Source: Formosa algae
GTDB taxonomy: Bacteria; Bacteroidota; Bacteroidia; Flavobacteriales; Flavobacteriaceae
Reading direction: 5' to 3'
Length of the DNA: 64,000 nt
Assembly: GCF_001439665.1 (NCBI RefSeq)
Contig: NZ_LMAK01000014.1
Coordinates: 186,001 to 250,000, forward strand
The position numbers and the translations under genes are program-made. Below, one piece after another: positions 7,878 to 16,323 of this stretch (position 1 is the first letter of the stretch; every line of letters starts with the position of its first letter). The notes below the pieces were generated by a model, which did no database searches, was not told where the DNA came from, and saw only the letters and a program-made list of their open reading frames with translations.

Positions 7878-10112
7878 ATGAATACACATTCAGTAGCATT
7901 AATAGCTATTTTTTTAATGATTTTTCAAGCACAATCGCAGACTCCTAAAACATTAACTTTAGAAGATATTTATAAGAACAATACCTACAAGGAAAAAGGT
8001 TTTGGTCCAGTAAGATGGATGAAGGATAATAAAGGCTATTCAACATTAGAATCTAATTCTGAAGTAGGCGGAAAGGATATTGTAAAATATGATGCCAAGT
8101 CGGGTAAACGTACCATTTTGGTGTCTGCTACTCAATTAATACCTGAAGGCGAAACCAAAGCTTTAAAAATTTCAGACTATCAATGGTCTACAGACGATAG
8201 TAAGCTTCTTGTGTTTACCAATACAAAACGGGTTTGGAGATATAACACTAAAGGTGATTATTGGGTGCTTGATTTAGTAACTAATGAGTTAAAGCAATTG
8301 GGACCAAATTTACCAGAATCTACATTAATGTTTGCTAAATTCTCTCCAGATGCGACTAAAGTAGCTTTTGTAAGTGAACTAAATATTTTTGTTCAAGATC
8401 TTAAAACACAAACTGTAGAACAATTAACTACAGATGGAGGCGATCATATTATTAACGGAACTTTTGACTGGGTTTACGAGGAAGAATTAAGTTGTAGAGA
8501 CGGTTTTAGATGGAGTCCAGATGGTGAAAACATTGCCTATTGGCAATCGAATACAGAAGGTGTGGGGACATTTTATATGATTAATAATATAGATTCTATT
8601 TACTCTAAACCTATACCAATGCCATATCCAAAAGTGGGAACAACATTGTCTGCTGTAAAAGTAGGAGTTATACCAGTTAAAGGTGGCGAGACTAAATGGT
8701 TTGATATTCCAGGCGATCCCAAAAATAATTATTTAGCACGTATGGATTTTATACCGAATTCTAACGAGGTTATGGTACAGCAATTAAATCGTTCGCAAAA
8801 CGAAAATAAAGTTTGGATTGGTGATATAGAAACCATGAAACTTAATAATATACTAACAGAGACCGATGATGCCTTTTTAGATATCCATGATGATATTCGT
8901 TGGTTAGATAACGCCTCTTATTTTACATGGTCTAGCGAACGCGACGGTTGGTTACATCTATACAAAGTGTCTAGAGACGGTAAAGAGATTACACCAATTA
9001 CTAAAGGTAATTTTGATGTCGTTAATATTAATAATATCGATGCAAAAGGCGGTTATGTGTATTATATCGCATCTCCAGGTAATTTTACACAACGTTACTT
9101 ATATCGCAGTAAAATAAACGGAAAAGGAACCGCTCAGAGAATAACTCCAGTAAGTCAAGACGGACAAAGCAAATATCAAATATCTTCAGATGCTAAATGG
9201 GCCATTCAAACCTTCGAGAATACAACTACGCCTTCAGTGTTTTCACTTGTTAGTTTGCCTGCTCATAAAACAGTTAGAGTATTGGAAGATAATAGTGCTT
9301 TAAAACAAAAGTATGATGCTTTAGGTATTAATGATAAGGAATTTATAAAAGTTGATATTGGAGATGATGTGCTTGATGCGTGGATGATAAAACCTAAAGA
9401 TTTTGATGCTTCCAAAAAATATCCTTTGTTCTTTTATGTGTATGGCGAACCTGCAGGATCTACTGTGCAAGATAATTGGGCTGGCGGAGATCTATGGCAT
9501 CACTATATCGCAGATCAAGGGTATGTGGTAATTAGTGTAGATAATAGAGGAACAAAAACACCACGTGGTCGCGATTGGAGAAAATCTATTTATGGACAAA
9601 TCGGAATATTAGCTTCAGAAGATCAATCTAAAGCTGCAACAGAAATTTTAAACACATATAATTTTTTAGATCCAGAACGCGTAGGTATTTGGGGATGGAG
9701 TGGAGGCGGACAAATGACGCTAAATTGCATGTTTAGATATCCGGAGATTTACAAATCTGGATTGGCCGTTTCATTTGTATCCGATCAACGTTTATACGAT
9801 GCCACATATCAAGAACGCTACATGGGCTTATTAGAAGATAATGCAAAAGGGTATCATGATGGATCTCCTATAAACTATGCGCAAAATTTAGAAGGAAACT
9901 TAATGGTTATTCATGGAACTGCAGATGATAATGTGCACTATCAGAGTTACGAAATGTTGGTAGATCGATTAATAAAATATAATAAATTATTCTCTATGAT
10001 GTCTTACCCAATGCGTTCTCATTCTATACACGAAAGAGAAAACACTTCGTATCATTTAAGAGAAACTATGGAAAAATACTGGAAAGCAAATTTACCTGCT
10101 GGTGGAAAATAA
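7878..10112 (+). CDS. dipeptidyl peptidase IV, S9 family
   Basis: Exported serine peptidase that removes X-Pro or X-Ala dipeptides from peptide N termini. Signal peptide residues 1-21. An eight-bladed propeller domain follows, including DWVYEEEL (Glu201-Glu202), the acidic pair that binds the substrate N terminus in DPP-IV. The catalytic triad is Ser608 (GWSGGG), Asp683 (GTADDNVH) and His715 (RSHSIH). The usual Tyr or Phe right after the nucleophile is Gly here. 744 residues is normal length. A strong terminator follows. The shared motif upstream ties it to the AraC regulator next door, so it may supply peptide-derived substrate for the DapA-like enzyme. Confidence 0.95.
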   Translation: MNTHSVALIAIFLMIFQAQSQTPKTLTLEDIYKNNTYKEKGFGPVRWMKDNKGYSTLESNSEVGGKDIVKYDAKSGKRTILVSATQLIPEGETKALKISDYQWSTDDSKLLVFTNTKRVWRYNTKGDYWVLDLVTNELKQLGPNLPESTLMFAKFSPDATKVAFVSELNIFVQDLKTQTVEQLTTDGGDHIINGTFDWVYEEELSCRDGFRWSPDGENIAYWQSNTEGVGTFYMINNIDSIYSKPIPMPYPKVGTTLSAVKVGVIPVKGGETKWFDIPGDPKNNYLARMDFIPNSNEVMVQQLNRSQNENKVWIGDIETMKLNNILTETDDAFLDIHDDIRWLDNASYFTWSSERDGWLHLYKVSRDGKEITPITKGNFDVVNINNIDAKGGYVYYIASPGNFTQRYLYRSKINGKGTAQRITPVSQDGQSKYQISSDAKWAIQTFENTTTPSVFSLVSLPAHKTVRVLEDNSALKQKYDALGINDKEFIKVDIGDDVLDAWMIKPKDFDASKKYPLFFYVYGEPAGSTVQDNWAGGDLWHHYIADQGYVVISVDNRGTKTPRGRDWRKSIYGQIGILASEDQSKAATEILNTYNFLDPERVGIWGWSGGGQMTLNCMFRYPEIYKSGLAVSFVSDQRLYDATYQERYMGLLEDNAKGYHDGSPINYAQNLEGNLMVIHGTADDNVHYQSYEMLVDRLIKYNKLFSMMSYPMRSHSIHERENTSYHLRETMEKYWKANLPAGGK

Positions 10113-10146
10113 TTAATACGTTTTTTACATTGTTTAAATCCCCCGT

Positions 10147-10183
10147 AATCACTCTGCATTTTATCTTGTAGAGTGATTTTTTT
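10147..10183 (+). terminator. rho-independent terminator
   Basis: AATCACTCT (10147-10155) pairs with AGAGTGATT (10170-10178), followed by a run of T. It ends the dipeptidyl peptidase gene and lies just beyond the stop of the convergent araC gene. Confidence 0.85.
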
Positions 10184-11060
10184 ATGCATTAATATCCTCT
10201 AACTCTTCTATATTACTCTTTCTGTGCTGTAGGTAATAAGATGGCGATACGTGTTTTAATTCTTTAAATTTTCTGTTGAAGTTTGAAATGGATCGAAAGC
10301 CAGACAGATCAGAGATTTGTGCAACAGATAGGTCTTTATTTGTCTTTAACAATTGGCAAGCATGTTCTATGCGTAATTCAATTAAATATTTAAAAAAGGT
10401 TTTGTTTGTGCGTTGTTTAAAAAAACGACAAAAAGCATTTGGTGTCATATGTATTAGAGCCGATACTTTTTCTAAAGTTATATCATTCTGAAAATTATTA
10501 ATAATATAATCAAATACAATTTGCATGCGCCTATCGTCTGTATTCGACATTTGTTTAGGGTAAATAAAATCGGTCAAAACCGTCATCTCACAATTGCACA
10601 TTCGCCTCAATAATTTCAGAAAGATAATATACCGTAAAAGTGTAGTCGATTTTGGTAATTTAAGCATCAGTTTTTTTATAGACCTTGTTTTTGTTTTAGG
10701 TTTAAACCCAGACGTTGCTTTATTAAAAAACTGATGTAAATCTTCTAATTCAGAAATTTTTAAAAGATGATCTTTAAAAATGTGTTCAGAAAAAAATAAT
10801 GAAATCATATGAGAATCACCTTCATTTTGTCCCATACTTTTAAATAAGTGCGGACTGTTGCTTCCTATTATAAAAATGTCGCCATCTGTATACGGATGAA
10901 TACTATCAGATATAATTAACTTTCCATGACCTTTAACAATGTAAGCGACTTGTATCTCTTCATGTTGGTGTAGTTTATTGTAAAAAGCTTGGCCTTGATC
11001 CACTTCTACAACAAGATTCTCATTTATTTGCTTAGGAATTTTAAACGGATATACCTTCAT
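10182..11060 (-). CDS. AraC-family transcriptional regulator with cupin sensor
   Basis: 292 residues. Residues about 20-95 form a cupin: HQHEEIQVAYIVKGHGKLII then a GDIFIIGSNSPH turn, with His residues suited to bind a small ligand or metal. Residues about 190-285 form the double helix-turn-helix, including ITLEKVSALIHMTPNAFCR and the second helix pair around VAQISDLSGFRSISNFNRKF, ending in the P-SYY/R signature. Divergent from the DapA-like gene. A motif in the shared promoter matches one in front of the dipeptidyl peptidase, so this protein probably controls both. Confidence 0.92.
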   Translation of the reverse strand: MKVYPFKIPKQINENLVVEVDQGQAFYNKLHQHEEIQVAYIVKGHGKLIISDSIHPYTDGDIFIIGSNSPHLFKSMGQNEGDSHMISLFFSEHIFKDHLLKISELEDLHQFFNKATSGFKPKTKTRSIKKLMLKLPKSTTLLRYIIFLKLLRRMCNCEMTVLTDFIYPKQMSNTDDRRMQIVFDYIINNFQNDITLEKVSALIHMTPNAFCRFFKQRTNKTFFKYLIELRIEHACQLLKTNKDLSVAQISDLSGFRSISNFNRKFKELKHVSPSYYLQHRKSNIEELEDINA

Positions 11061-11099
11061 GAGATTAAATATACAAACATTGATGATCTGTTTGTTCTG

Positions 11100-11130
11100 T
11101 TGGGTTAATATAGTATTGGTATCAGATAAT
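11100..11130. promoter_or_regulatory. AraC-type motif in the araC / DapA-like promoter
   Basis: GGTTAATATAGTATTGGT followed at once by ATCAGATAAT. The first part matches 15 of 15 bases of the motif at 7717-7731, and the ATCAGATAAT block recurs at 7761-7770. It lies 40-70 bases in front of araC and about 180-200 in front of the chosen DapA-like start. Confidence 0.6.
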
Positions 11131-11306
11131 TTTATATAATTTTTACATCAATACTATCCAAATTGATGCTTTATGAGTTTATAAAGCGTAGAAAAAGGCA
11201 TCAGCTCTATAAATCTGTTAATATAGTCTCAATGTTGGCTAATATTCTTTTAACCACATACCGTTCTAAAAAGATATTTTTGATAGCTGATAACAACAGA
11301 TTATAT

Positions 11307-12221
11307 ATGTTAGTACAATGGAAAGGCGTTATGCCAGCAGTGACAACTAAATTTACAGCAGAAGATAAGTTAGACTTACCCATGTTTATAAAAAATATTG
11401 AAGCTCAGGTAGAAGCAGGAGTTGAAGGTATTATTTTAGGAGGAACACTTGGTGAAGCAAGTACGCTTAATGATGAAGAAAAAAAGATTTTAATTGAAAC
11501 GACGGTTAAGGTTGTTGATGGTAAAATTCCTGTGATTATTAATGTTGCAGAACAAACTACAAAAGGAGCTATTGAAGCTGCATATAAAGCAGAACAATAC
11601 GGCGCAGTTGGATTAATGATGTTACCACCTATGCGTTATAAGGCTAACGATAGAGAAACGGTTACCTATTTCTCTGAAGTTGCAAAAAGCACGTCATTAC
11701 CAATCATGATTTATAATAATCCGATAGATTACGGTATTGAAGTGACCTTGGATATGTTTGATGAACTCCAAAAATTTGAGAATATTCAAGCCATAAAAGA
11801 ATCGACTCGAGATATCTCTAATATTACCAGAATTCGCAACCGCTTTGGAGATCGTTATAATGTACTTACAGGCGTAGATACTTTAGGATTAGAAAGCACG
11901 CTTATGGGAGCAGATGGTTGGGTTGCTGGATTGGTCTGTGCATTTCCTTCAGAAACAGTGGCTGTTTATAAATTAGCGCAAGCAGGCCAGATAAAGGCCG
12001 CATTAGACATTTACCGTTGGTTCTTGCCTATACTGGAATTAGATATTAGTCCGCAATTGGTACAAAATATTAAACTTGCAGAGGTTTATACCGGTATTGG
12101 TACGGAACACGTAAGAGCCCCAAGATTACCATTACATGGCGAAGAGCGCACACGCGTTATTAAAATACTAGAAGACGGATTAAAGACAAGGCCCGTACTT
12201 CCAGAATACAAACATTTATAA
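11307..12221 (+). CDS. DapA-superfamily aldolase/dehydratase
   Basis: A class I aldolase-fold enzyme that forms a Schiff base with a 2-oxo acid. Starting at the ATG at 11307 (MLVQWKGVMPAVTTKF) gives 304 residues, the standard length; the in-frame ATG 144 bases upstream would add a stretch without family likeness. Visible catalytic residues are Tyr136 (YNNP) and Lys164 (IKEST). The GTTGE motif of true dihydrodipicolinate synthase reads GTLGE here (Thr47-Leu48), losing the second threonine, so a catabolic role is more likely than lysine synthesis. In flavobacteria a close relative often sits with AraC and hydroxyproline genes; that assignment is only inferred here. Confidence 0.88.
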   Translation: MLVQWKGVMPAVTTKFTAEDKLDLPMFIKNIEAQVEAGVEGIILGGTLGEASTLNDEEKKILIETTVKVVDGKIPVIINVAEQTTKGAIEAAYKAEQYGAVGLMMLPPMRYKANDRETVTYFSEVAKSTSLPIMIYNNPIDYGIEVTLDMFDELQKFENIQAIKESTRDISNITRIRNRFGDRYNVLTGVDTLGLESTLMGADGWVAGLVCAFPSETVAVYKLAQAGQIKAALDIYRWFLPILELDISPQLVQNIKLAEVYTGIGTEHVRAPRLPLHGEERTRVIKILEDGLKTRPVLPEYKHL

Positions 12222-12718
12222 CGATAATAAAATATATTGGAGCAGACAGATTTGATTACATAGCTGTATAATTTTAATTCTCCCTAAATTAAATATACTA
12301 AATATCAATCATTTCTATCTAACCCAATTAGTAAACCCTCTATTACATATTGCAGTGTAAACTGTAATAACATTAACCCTCTGTTTTGAACCGTTGTATG
12401 TCGGTTTAAAATTTAAAGCATTAAGTATGGATAAAACCATTATTTGATGCTTTTTTTGTGTCTATTGTTTACATTATATTTTTTAATACAAAACTGTAAG
12501 ATTTAAGCGTTCTGAATAGGATATTGAAAAAGTAGATTATTATATGTCTATTTGTGATTCAGAATTTAAAAATAATTATTAATCAATGCCTTAGGAGTTA
12601 AATTTTATAAAATTTAATGAAAACTTATAACTAAAAATGTTCTATTGATTAGACTTAATGGTACATTTGCAGCAAAATTGTGAGCTGTAAAAGCTTTTAA
12701 CAACAAAAGAGAAAGATT
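12222..12718. other. intergenic stretch without a gene
   Basis: About 500 very AT-rich bases. I see an inverted repeat TATTACA (12341-12347) / TGTAATA (12363-12369) with an inner CAGT/ACTG, flanked by two AACCCTCT direct repeats, and no T-run, so it is not an obvious terminator. No coding frame with family likeness was found. Confidence 0.5.
12662..12669 (+). promoter_or_regulatory. putative Bacteroidota -7 promoter element
   Basis: TACATTTG fits the TAnnTTTG -7 consensus and lies 50 bases before the SHOCT gene start. A TTG is present upstream at 12645 but the spacing is shorter than the usual -33 box, so the -33 element is uncertain. Confidence 0.35.
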
Positions 12719-13516
12719 ATGAATGCAATATTCACAGATGCTAGTTTTCAAAACATGATGAATGTAGCAAATCGTTACGGTATAAGCGTTAATGCGGTTA
12801 CAGATTTAACACATGCACTCATGCTGAGTAATGGTACAATGGCACAATTTAATATTCCTGAATTAGGTGGCGGAGGTCAATGGATGCAAGGCGGAATGAC
12901 TATGGTAGGAGATATGTTTAATAATCAGTTAAAATCTACTGTAGATGGGTTGTGTTACGAGTTGTCTAATTTAATTAATCAAGGTGCAATCCAATATAAG
13001 CCTTTACCAAAAATACAAAACCAAAATGGTTCTCAGTCTTCTGGAAATTGGTGGGGAGATTTAGGGTTTCCTAATTCTACAGGTAGCCAAAACGGTACGA
13101 GCTATGCGATTTTTAATAATATTAGACGTTTAGCAATACAAGATCATGGGAAAGTAACAGTATTCGATACGCTTGACAATCAAATTGGTGGAGTAGGACA
13201 GCAGCAAGGCGGAAATTATGGTATGAGTTTTACAAGCCAATATGGTACTGTAGATTTAAATACTTTACCTATTGTTTCTGGTGGTGATCAAAAACCACAG
13301 CAACAAAATGCACCTATAGTTCAAGACGCTATTCAAAATCAGCCTGAAGCGATAGAATTTACACCTCAAGTTCAAGAAGTGCCTAATGAAAATACTTCAG
13401 AATTAGAAGAGGATATTTTTGCTAAAATTGAAAAATTAGCGGGTTTAAAAGATAAAGGAATCCTTACTGAAAACGAATTTAATAGTAAGAAAACAGATTT
13501 ATTAAACAGACTATAA
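12719..13516 (+). CDS. SHOCT-domain protein
   Basis: 265 residues with no signal peptide. The last 34 residues (DIFAKIEKLAGLKDKGILTE and the following NEFNSKKTDLLNRL) are a classic SHOCT domain, a short two-helix module (L..L...G.IT..EF...K..LL) thought to mediate oligomerisation. The N-terminal half is Gly/Gln/Asn-rich with GGGGQWMQGG and SSGNWWGDLGFPNSTG, low complexity. Single gene with its own promoter element and a strong terminator. Role unknown. Confidence 0.85.
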   Translation: MNAIFTDASFQNMMNVANRYGISVNAVTDLTHALMLSNGTMAQFNIPELGGGGQWMQGGMTMVGDMFNNQLKSTVDGLCYELSNLINQGAIQYKPLPKIQNQNGSQSSGNWWGDLGFPNSTGSQNGTSYAIFNNIRRLAIQDHGKVTVFDTLDNQIGGVGQQQGGNYGMSFTSQYGTVDLNTLPIVSGGDQKPQQQNAPIVQDAIQNQPEAIEFTPQVQEVPNENTSELEEDIFAKIEKLAGLKDKGILTENEFNSKKTDLLNRL

Positions 13517-13540
13517 AACGGTTTAATTGTTTAAGAAATT

Positions 13541-13571
13541 AAAAAGCGAGGTCCTAATGGCCTCGCTTTTT
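13541..13571. terminator. bidirectional rho-independent terminator
   Basis: AAAAAGCGAGG (13541-13551) pairs with CCTCGCTTTTT (13561-13571) around a 9-base loop, with T-runs readable on both strands. It separates the SHOCT gene from the convergent lipoprotein gene. Confidence 0.88.
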
Positions 13572-13638
13572 TTGTGTCATAGTTTAGAAATATGGTTGTA
13601 ATTACTCATGCAATTTAAGTGATTACGAATCAGTTTTT

Positions 13639-15111
13639 TTATTTTACATTTCTAACTAATCGCACATAATTATTAATACGTTCTTCATTTTCTATAGCAG
13701 GACCATCTTTAATTTTAGTATCAAAACGTACGGCACCTGCACCATGAATATCCTCACCATCATGATCGACTGCATATCCAAAAGCAACGTAATCTGCAAA
13801 ATACATTCCACTCACTCTTTCGCTACCAGCAGATGTACTTGTCCAGAAATATGGGTAATCTGTATGTCCAGCTTCATTTGTTATTTTAGAGATGTTAAAC
13901 ATAGTAGTGTCAATTGCAGGGAAAGCGCCTGTATATTCTACAATACTTTGTAGTTCTTTTACATTAGGTAAGCGCCAATCAGAATATCCTGCGTAATCTG
14001 CATTTTCAGCATAAGCAAGAGCAGCTTCCCAATTCATTCCTTTTCCACTATCGTTTTTAGCCCACATGAGTCCAGTGGCATTATCTGTAACGGTTTGATT
14101 ACCGTTATCTTTAAAGTTATTTACACCATAAACGCCTCCACGAACAGCACGCACATAACGTCTGCCATCTAAAGCTTTAATATGTCCAGTCCAATCGTTA
14201 ACAATAAAAGCTACTCTTGTGTTTGCTTCGGGAGTGTTCACTAAATAAAAATTACTAGACCAAGTATGTTGTTCTCTTTGCTCTTTTCCATCTTCACTAA
14301 CCAAGTGAAAGTAATCTGTATTCACATAAGGCCAACCTACAGATTGATCTCGTATAGACCATAATTCTTTAATTGTTGGCATGCGCCAATCTGAGTATCC
14401 GCCAAGAGTAAGCGAATCTGTGTAGGTAAACGATTCTTCCCAACCTTTACTTTGTTCAGATTGATCTTGTGCCCACATTAATCCTGTGACATTATCGGTA
14501 ACAGTACCATCTCCATTATCTGTATAAGACATTTTTTCACCAGCCTGATAATTTCCATCTTGACCATAATAAGCATCACCAATTTGTAATCCTGTTAATG
14601 TTTTTCCATAAGCATCATAAGTATGAGTTTGGCCTGTAGCTGTAAGGACATAATTATTTTCTGAAATATGCTGAGGTGTTTTATTCGGATCCATTTTAGC
14701 CAAAACTTCGGCTACTGTAGGTAATTGTTTATCGTTTCTGGGAGGTCTGCCTTCTCCGCCTCCCTCACCATTTGGTTTAGGAGCTTCATTAAATTCTGCT
14801 TCGGTAATAAAACCATCAGCATTGGTATCTATTTTTGAAAAGTCATTTTTTAAAGGGCCTTTAACTTCACTTTCTGCTAACTTTCCATCTTTGTTGGTGT
14901 CCATTTCTGCCATCATATCAGCAACATTTGGTCGTTCACCTTGCGGGCGATCTCCTTGTTGAGGTTTACCGTCTCCACCTGCATGCTGACGTTCTGTTTG
15001 TTCGGGTTCGCTAACTTGATCTTTTTTTTGTTTAGATCCAGAACCACAAGCTGTAAATAGGGCTAATGTTATAACAAGTAAGCCTACTTTAGTTATGCTT
15101 TGATATTTCAT
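13639..15111 (-). CDS. EF-hand lipoprotein with two Lcl/DUF1566 domains
   Basis: 490 residues. Lipobox FTAC places the lipid Cys at 22. A Gly/Gln/Pro-rich linker leads to two calcium-binding EF-hand loops, DTNKDGKLAESE (71-82) and DTNADGFITEAE (95-106). Two Lcl C-terminal (DUF1566) domains follow, each with the marks TGLMWA, GYSDWR and P..KEL. Such domains are surface beta folds often found on adhesive or sensing proteins. The promoter region and first 22 codons are near-copies of those of the small lipoprotein gene just upstream, and both carry the ECF-type promoter, so the gene likely belongs to the adjacent sigma factor's regulon. Confidence 0.9.
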   Translation of the reverse strand: MKYQSITKVGLLVITLALFTACGSGSKQKKDQVSEPEQTERQHAGGDGKPQQGDRPQGERPNVADMMAEMDTNKDGKLAESEVKGPLKNDFSKIDTNADGFITEAEFNEAPKPNGEGGGEGRPPRNDKQLPTVAEVLAKMDPNKTPQHISENNYVLTATGQTHTYDAYGKTLTGLQIGDAYYGQDGNYQAGEKMSYTDNGDGTVTDNVTGLMWAQDQSEQSKGWEESFTYTDSLTLGGYSDWRMPTIKELWSIRDQSVGWPYVNTDYFHLVSEDGKEQREQHTWSSNFYLVNTPEANTRVAFIVNDWTGHIKALDGRRYVRAVRGGVYGVNNFKDNGNQTVTDNATGLMWAKNDSGKGMNWEAALAYAENADYAGYSDWRLPNVKELQSIVEYTGAFPAIDTTMFNISKITNEAGHTDYPYFWTSTSAGSERVSGMYFADYVAFGYAVDHDGEDIHGAGAVRFDTKIKDGPAIENEERINNYVRLVRNVK

Positions 15112-15143
15112 GATACTATAATTTAATTTTTGTTTCCATATAT

Positions 15144-15171
15144 TTAGACCGATGGAAATTTAAAATCCTTC
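15144..15171 (-). promoter_or_regulatory. ECF-type promoter GAAGG-N16-GGTCTAA (copy 1)
   Basis: On the minus strand GAAGG (15167-15171) and GGTCTAA (15144-15150) are exactly 16 bases apart, in front of the EF-hand/DUF1566 lipoprotein gene. The GGTCTAA box lies between arms TTTCCA and TGGAAA of a dyad. Confidence 0.7.
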
Positions 15172-15253
15172 GCATTAATTTCTTTTTTTTCAAAAATTTT
15201 AAAATCAATATGCAAAAGGGAATTTTAGTCTTCTATAATTTTGATTTTTATCA

Positions 15254-15415
15254 TTATTTATGTCCGGATTGTTTTTTAGCAGATTCTGCAACGTGATGAT
15301 TTGAGTGCGCTGGCTGACTTTCTAAAGACTTTTTTTTAGAATCTGGTTTGCAGGCTGTAAATAGAACAATCGTTATAATAAGTAAGCTTGTTTTAGTTAT
15401 GCTTTGATAATTCAT
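15254..15415 (-). CDS. small His/Lys-rich lipoprotein, paralogous leader
   Basis: A 53-residue gene. It begins MNYQSITKTSLLIITIVLFTAC, matching the signal peptide of the EF-hand lipoprotein (MKYQSITKVGLLVITLALFTAC), with lipid Cys at 22. The mature part is only 31 residues, rich in Lys, Ser and His (SNHHVAES, SGHK), which may bind metal. Its upstream region is also a near-copy of the one in front of the larger gene. I take it as the product of a tandem duplication that kept promoter and signal peptide. Expected to be expressed with the sigma factor cluster. Confidence 0.75.
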   Translation of the reverse strand: MNYQSITKTSLLIITIVLFTACKPDSKKKSLESQPAHSNHHVAESAKKQSGHK

Positions 15416-15444
15416 GATAATATTTATTTTTTGTTTACATCTCT

Positions 15445-15472
15445 TTAGACCGGTGTAAATTTAAAATCCTTC
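15445..15472 (-). promoter_or_regulatory. ECF-type promoter GAAGG-N16-GGTCTAA (copy 2)
   Basis: GAAGG (15468-15472) and GGTCTAA (15445-15451) on the minus strand, again 16 bases apart, in front of the small lipoprotein gene. The flanking dyad arms are TTTACA and TGTAAA, at the same 20-base offset as in copy 1 but with a compensating base-pair change. Confidence 0.7.
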
Positions 15473-15495
15473 GGTCACTTTATATTTTAAATAAA

Positions 15496-15527
15496 AAAAG
15501 CATCATCTAGAAATAGATGATGCTTTT
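15496..15527 (-). terminator. rho-independent terminator
   Basis: A 14-bp stem (AAAAGCATCATCTA at 15496-15509 with its complement at 15514-15527) closed by a four-base loop, with a T-run on the minus strand. It ends the sigma/anti-sigma/Spy-like operon. Confidence 0.9.
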
Positions 15528-15550
15528 ACATATAACGCTTAAATCCTTTT

Positions 15551-15988
15551 TTAGTCTCGTGGCGGACCAGAAGCCGAATTTTTTTCTAATATGCTATTTA
15601 ATGCTTCCTTTTTAAAACGTGCAAATTCAGAAACCTGATTCGTGTCTAGCATGCTTTTTATATCTAAAAAGTGTTGTTCTGTAGCTTGGATTTTTTCCAT
15701 TTCAATTTTAGAAATTGTACTTAATAAAGTATCAGACGGTGTTTCAAAATATTGAGTAACAAGTCTCGATTCTTTTTTATATAAATTCACCATTTTGTTA
15801 CGGTGCTCATGTGCAAAATCTAAAAAGGTTTGTTGTTGTGCTGCTGTTAAATTTAAAATTTCGATTGCTAAATCTTGAAATTTATCTTGCTGTGGTGGTT
15901 TAGGGTTAAACATAAATGTACCCATTTGCAAGAGATTAATCCCAAGAAGTAAGCCTATTATTAGTTTGTAAACAATATCTTTTTTCAT
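15551..15988 (-). CDS. Spy/CpxP-like periplasmic sensor or chaperone
   Basis: 145 residues from the ATG at 15988; the start codon lies one base after the stop of the preceding gene, and the longer upstream frame looks unlike protein. An N-terminal membrane anchor (residues 7-25) is followed by an all-helical, charged region with LNLTAAQQQTFLDFAHEHRNK, resembling the LTxxQ motif of Spy/CpxP and the heavy-metal-sensor family. Such proteins sit in the periplasm and bind misfolded protein or metal. Third gene of the sigma operon, so it is probably the stress sensor or effector that acts with the anti-sigma factor. Confidence 0.8.
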   Translation of the reverse strand: MKKDIVYKLIIGLLLGINLLQMGTFMFNPKPPQQDKFQDLAIEILNLTAAQQQTFLDFAHEHRNKMVNLYKKESRLVTQYFETPSDTLLSTISKIEMEKIQATEQHFLDIKSMLDTNQVSEFARFKKEALNSILEKNSASGPPRD

Positions 15989-15989
15989 C

Positions 15990-16274
15990 TTAATTCGTTT
16001 TATAAAGCACGTAATCGTTAAGTAATTCTGTAGTTTCAGAAGTACTATTGGTATCGGTGTTATTTTGTGTATTAAACACATGTATATTTATGGCAATTAC
16101 AATACTAGCAGCAGCTGCTAACCAAACTAAACGTTGTAACGGAATAATTTTTACGTCATTCTCTTCTGGTAATTGTGCCGTGATTTTAGCAAACAAATCG
16201 GCACCTGGTTCGGCTTTTTTTATACCGTCCAAACTTTTTAAAATGTCGTCTGCCCATTGTTCTTCAGTTTCCAT
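15990..16274 (-). CDS. small single-pass membrane protein, probable anti-sigma factor
   Basis: 94 residues. Residues 1-45 are soluble and acidic with DDILKSLDGIKKAEPGADLF, the kind of segment that faces the cytoplasm in flavobacterial anti-sigma factors. Residues about 48-66 (VWLAAAASIVIAINIHVF) form one transmembrane helix, and a short Asn/Thr-rich tail lies outside. There is no zinc HxxxCxxC motif. It follows the ECF sigma gene by 27 bases and precedes the Spy-like gene by one base. The role is inferred from this order. Confidence 0.75.
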   Translation of the reverse strand: METEEQWADDILKSLDGIKKAEPGADLFAKITAQLPEENDVKIIPLQRLVWLAAAASIVIAINIHVFNTQNNTDTNSTSETTELLNDYVLYKTN

Positions 16275-16295
16275 GTGTGTTGTTCTTTATATAGT

Positions 16296-16323
16296 TAGAC
16301 CTTATTTTTTATGATTTCCTTCG
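16296..16323 (-). promoter_or_regulatory. ECF-type promoter GAAGG-N16-GGTCTAA (copy 3)
   Basis: GAAGG (16319-16323) and GGTCTAA (16296-16302) on the minus strand, 16 bases apart. It overlaps the last codons of the sigma gene and points at the anti-sigma gene 22 bases downstream of the box. Identical spacing to copies 1 and 2 suggests feedback on the anti-sigma/sensor part of the operon. Confidence 0.6.

Noticed and set aside
11163-11306. 48-residue N-terminal extension of the DapA-like gene
   Set aside because: The extension is unlike protein of the family, and the ATG at 11307 gives exactly the standard length.
12341-12369. TATTACA/TGTAATA repeat as a terminator of the DapA-like gene
   Set aside because: No T-run and too far from the gene (about 120 bases); left as unexplained repeat.
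15551-16081. Longer start for the Spy-like gene
   Set aside because: The extra N terminus overlaps the anti-sigma gene and is Ile/Leu/Lys shadow; ATG at 15988 is coupled to the upstream stop.
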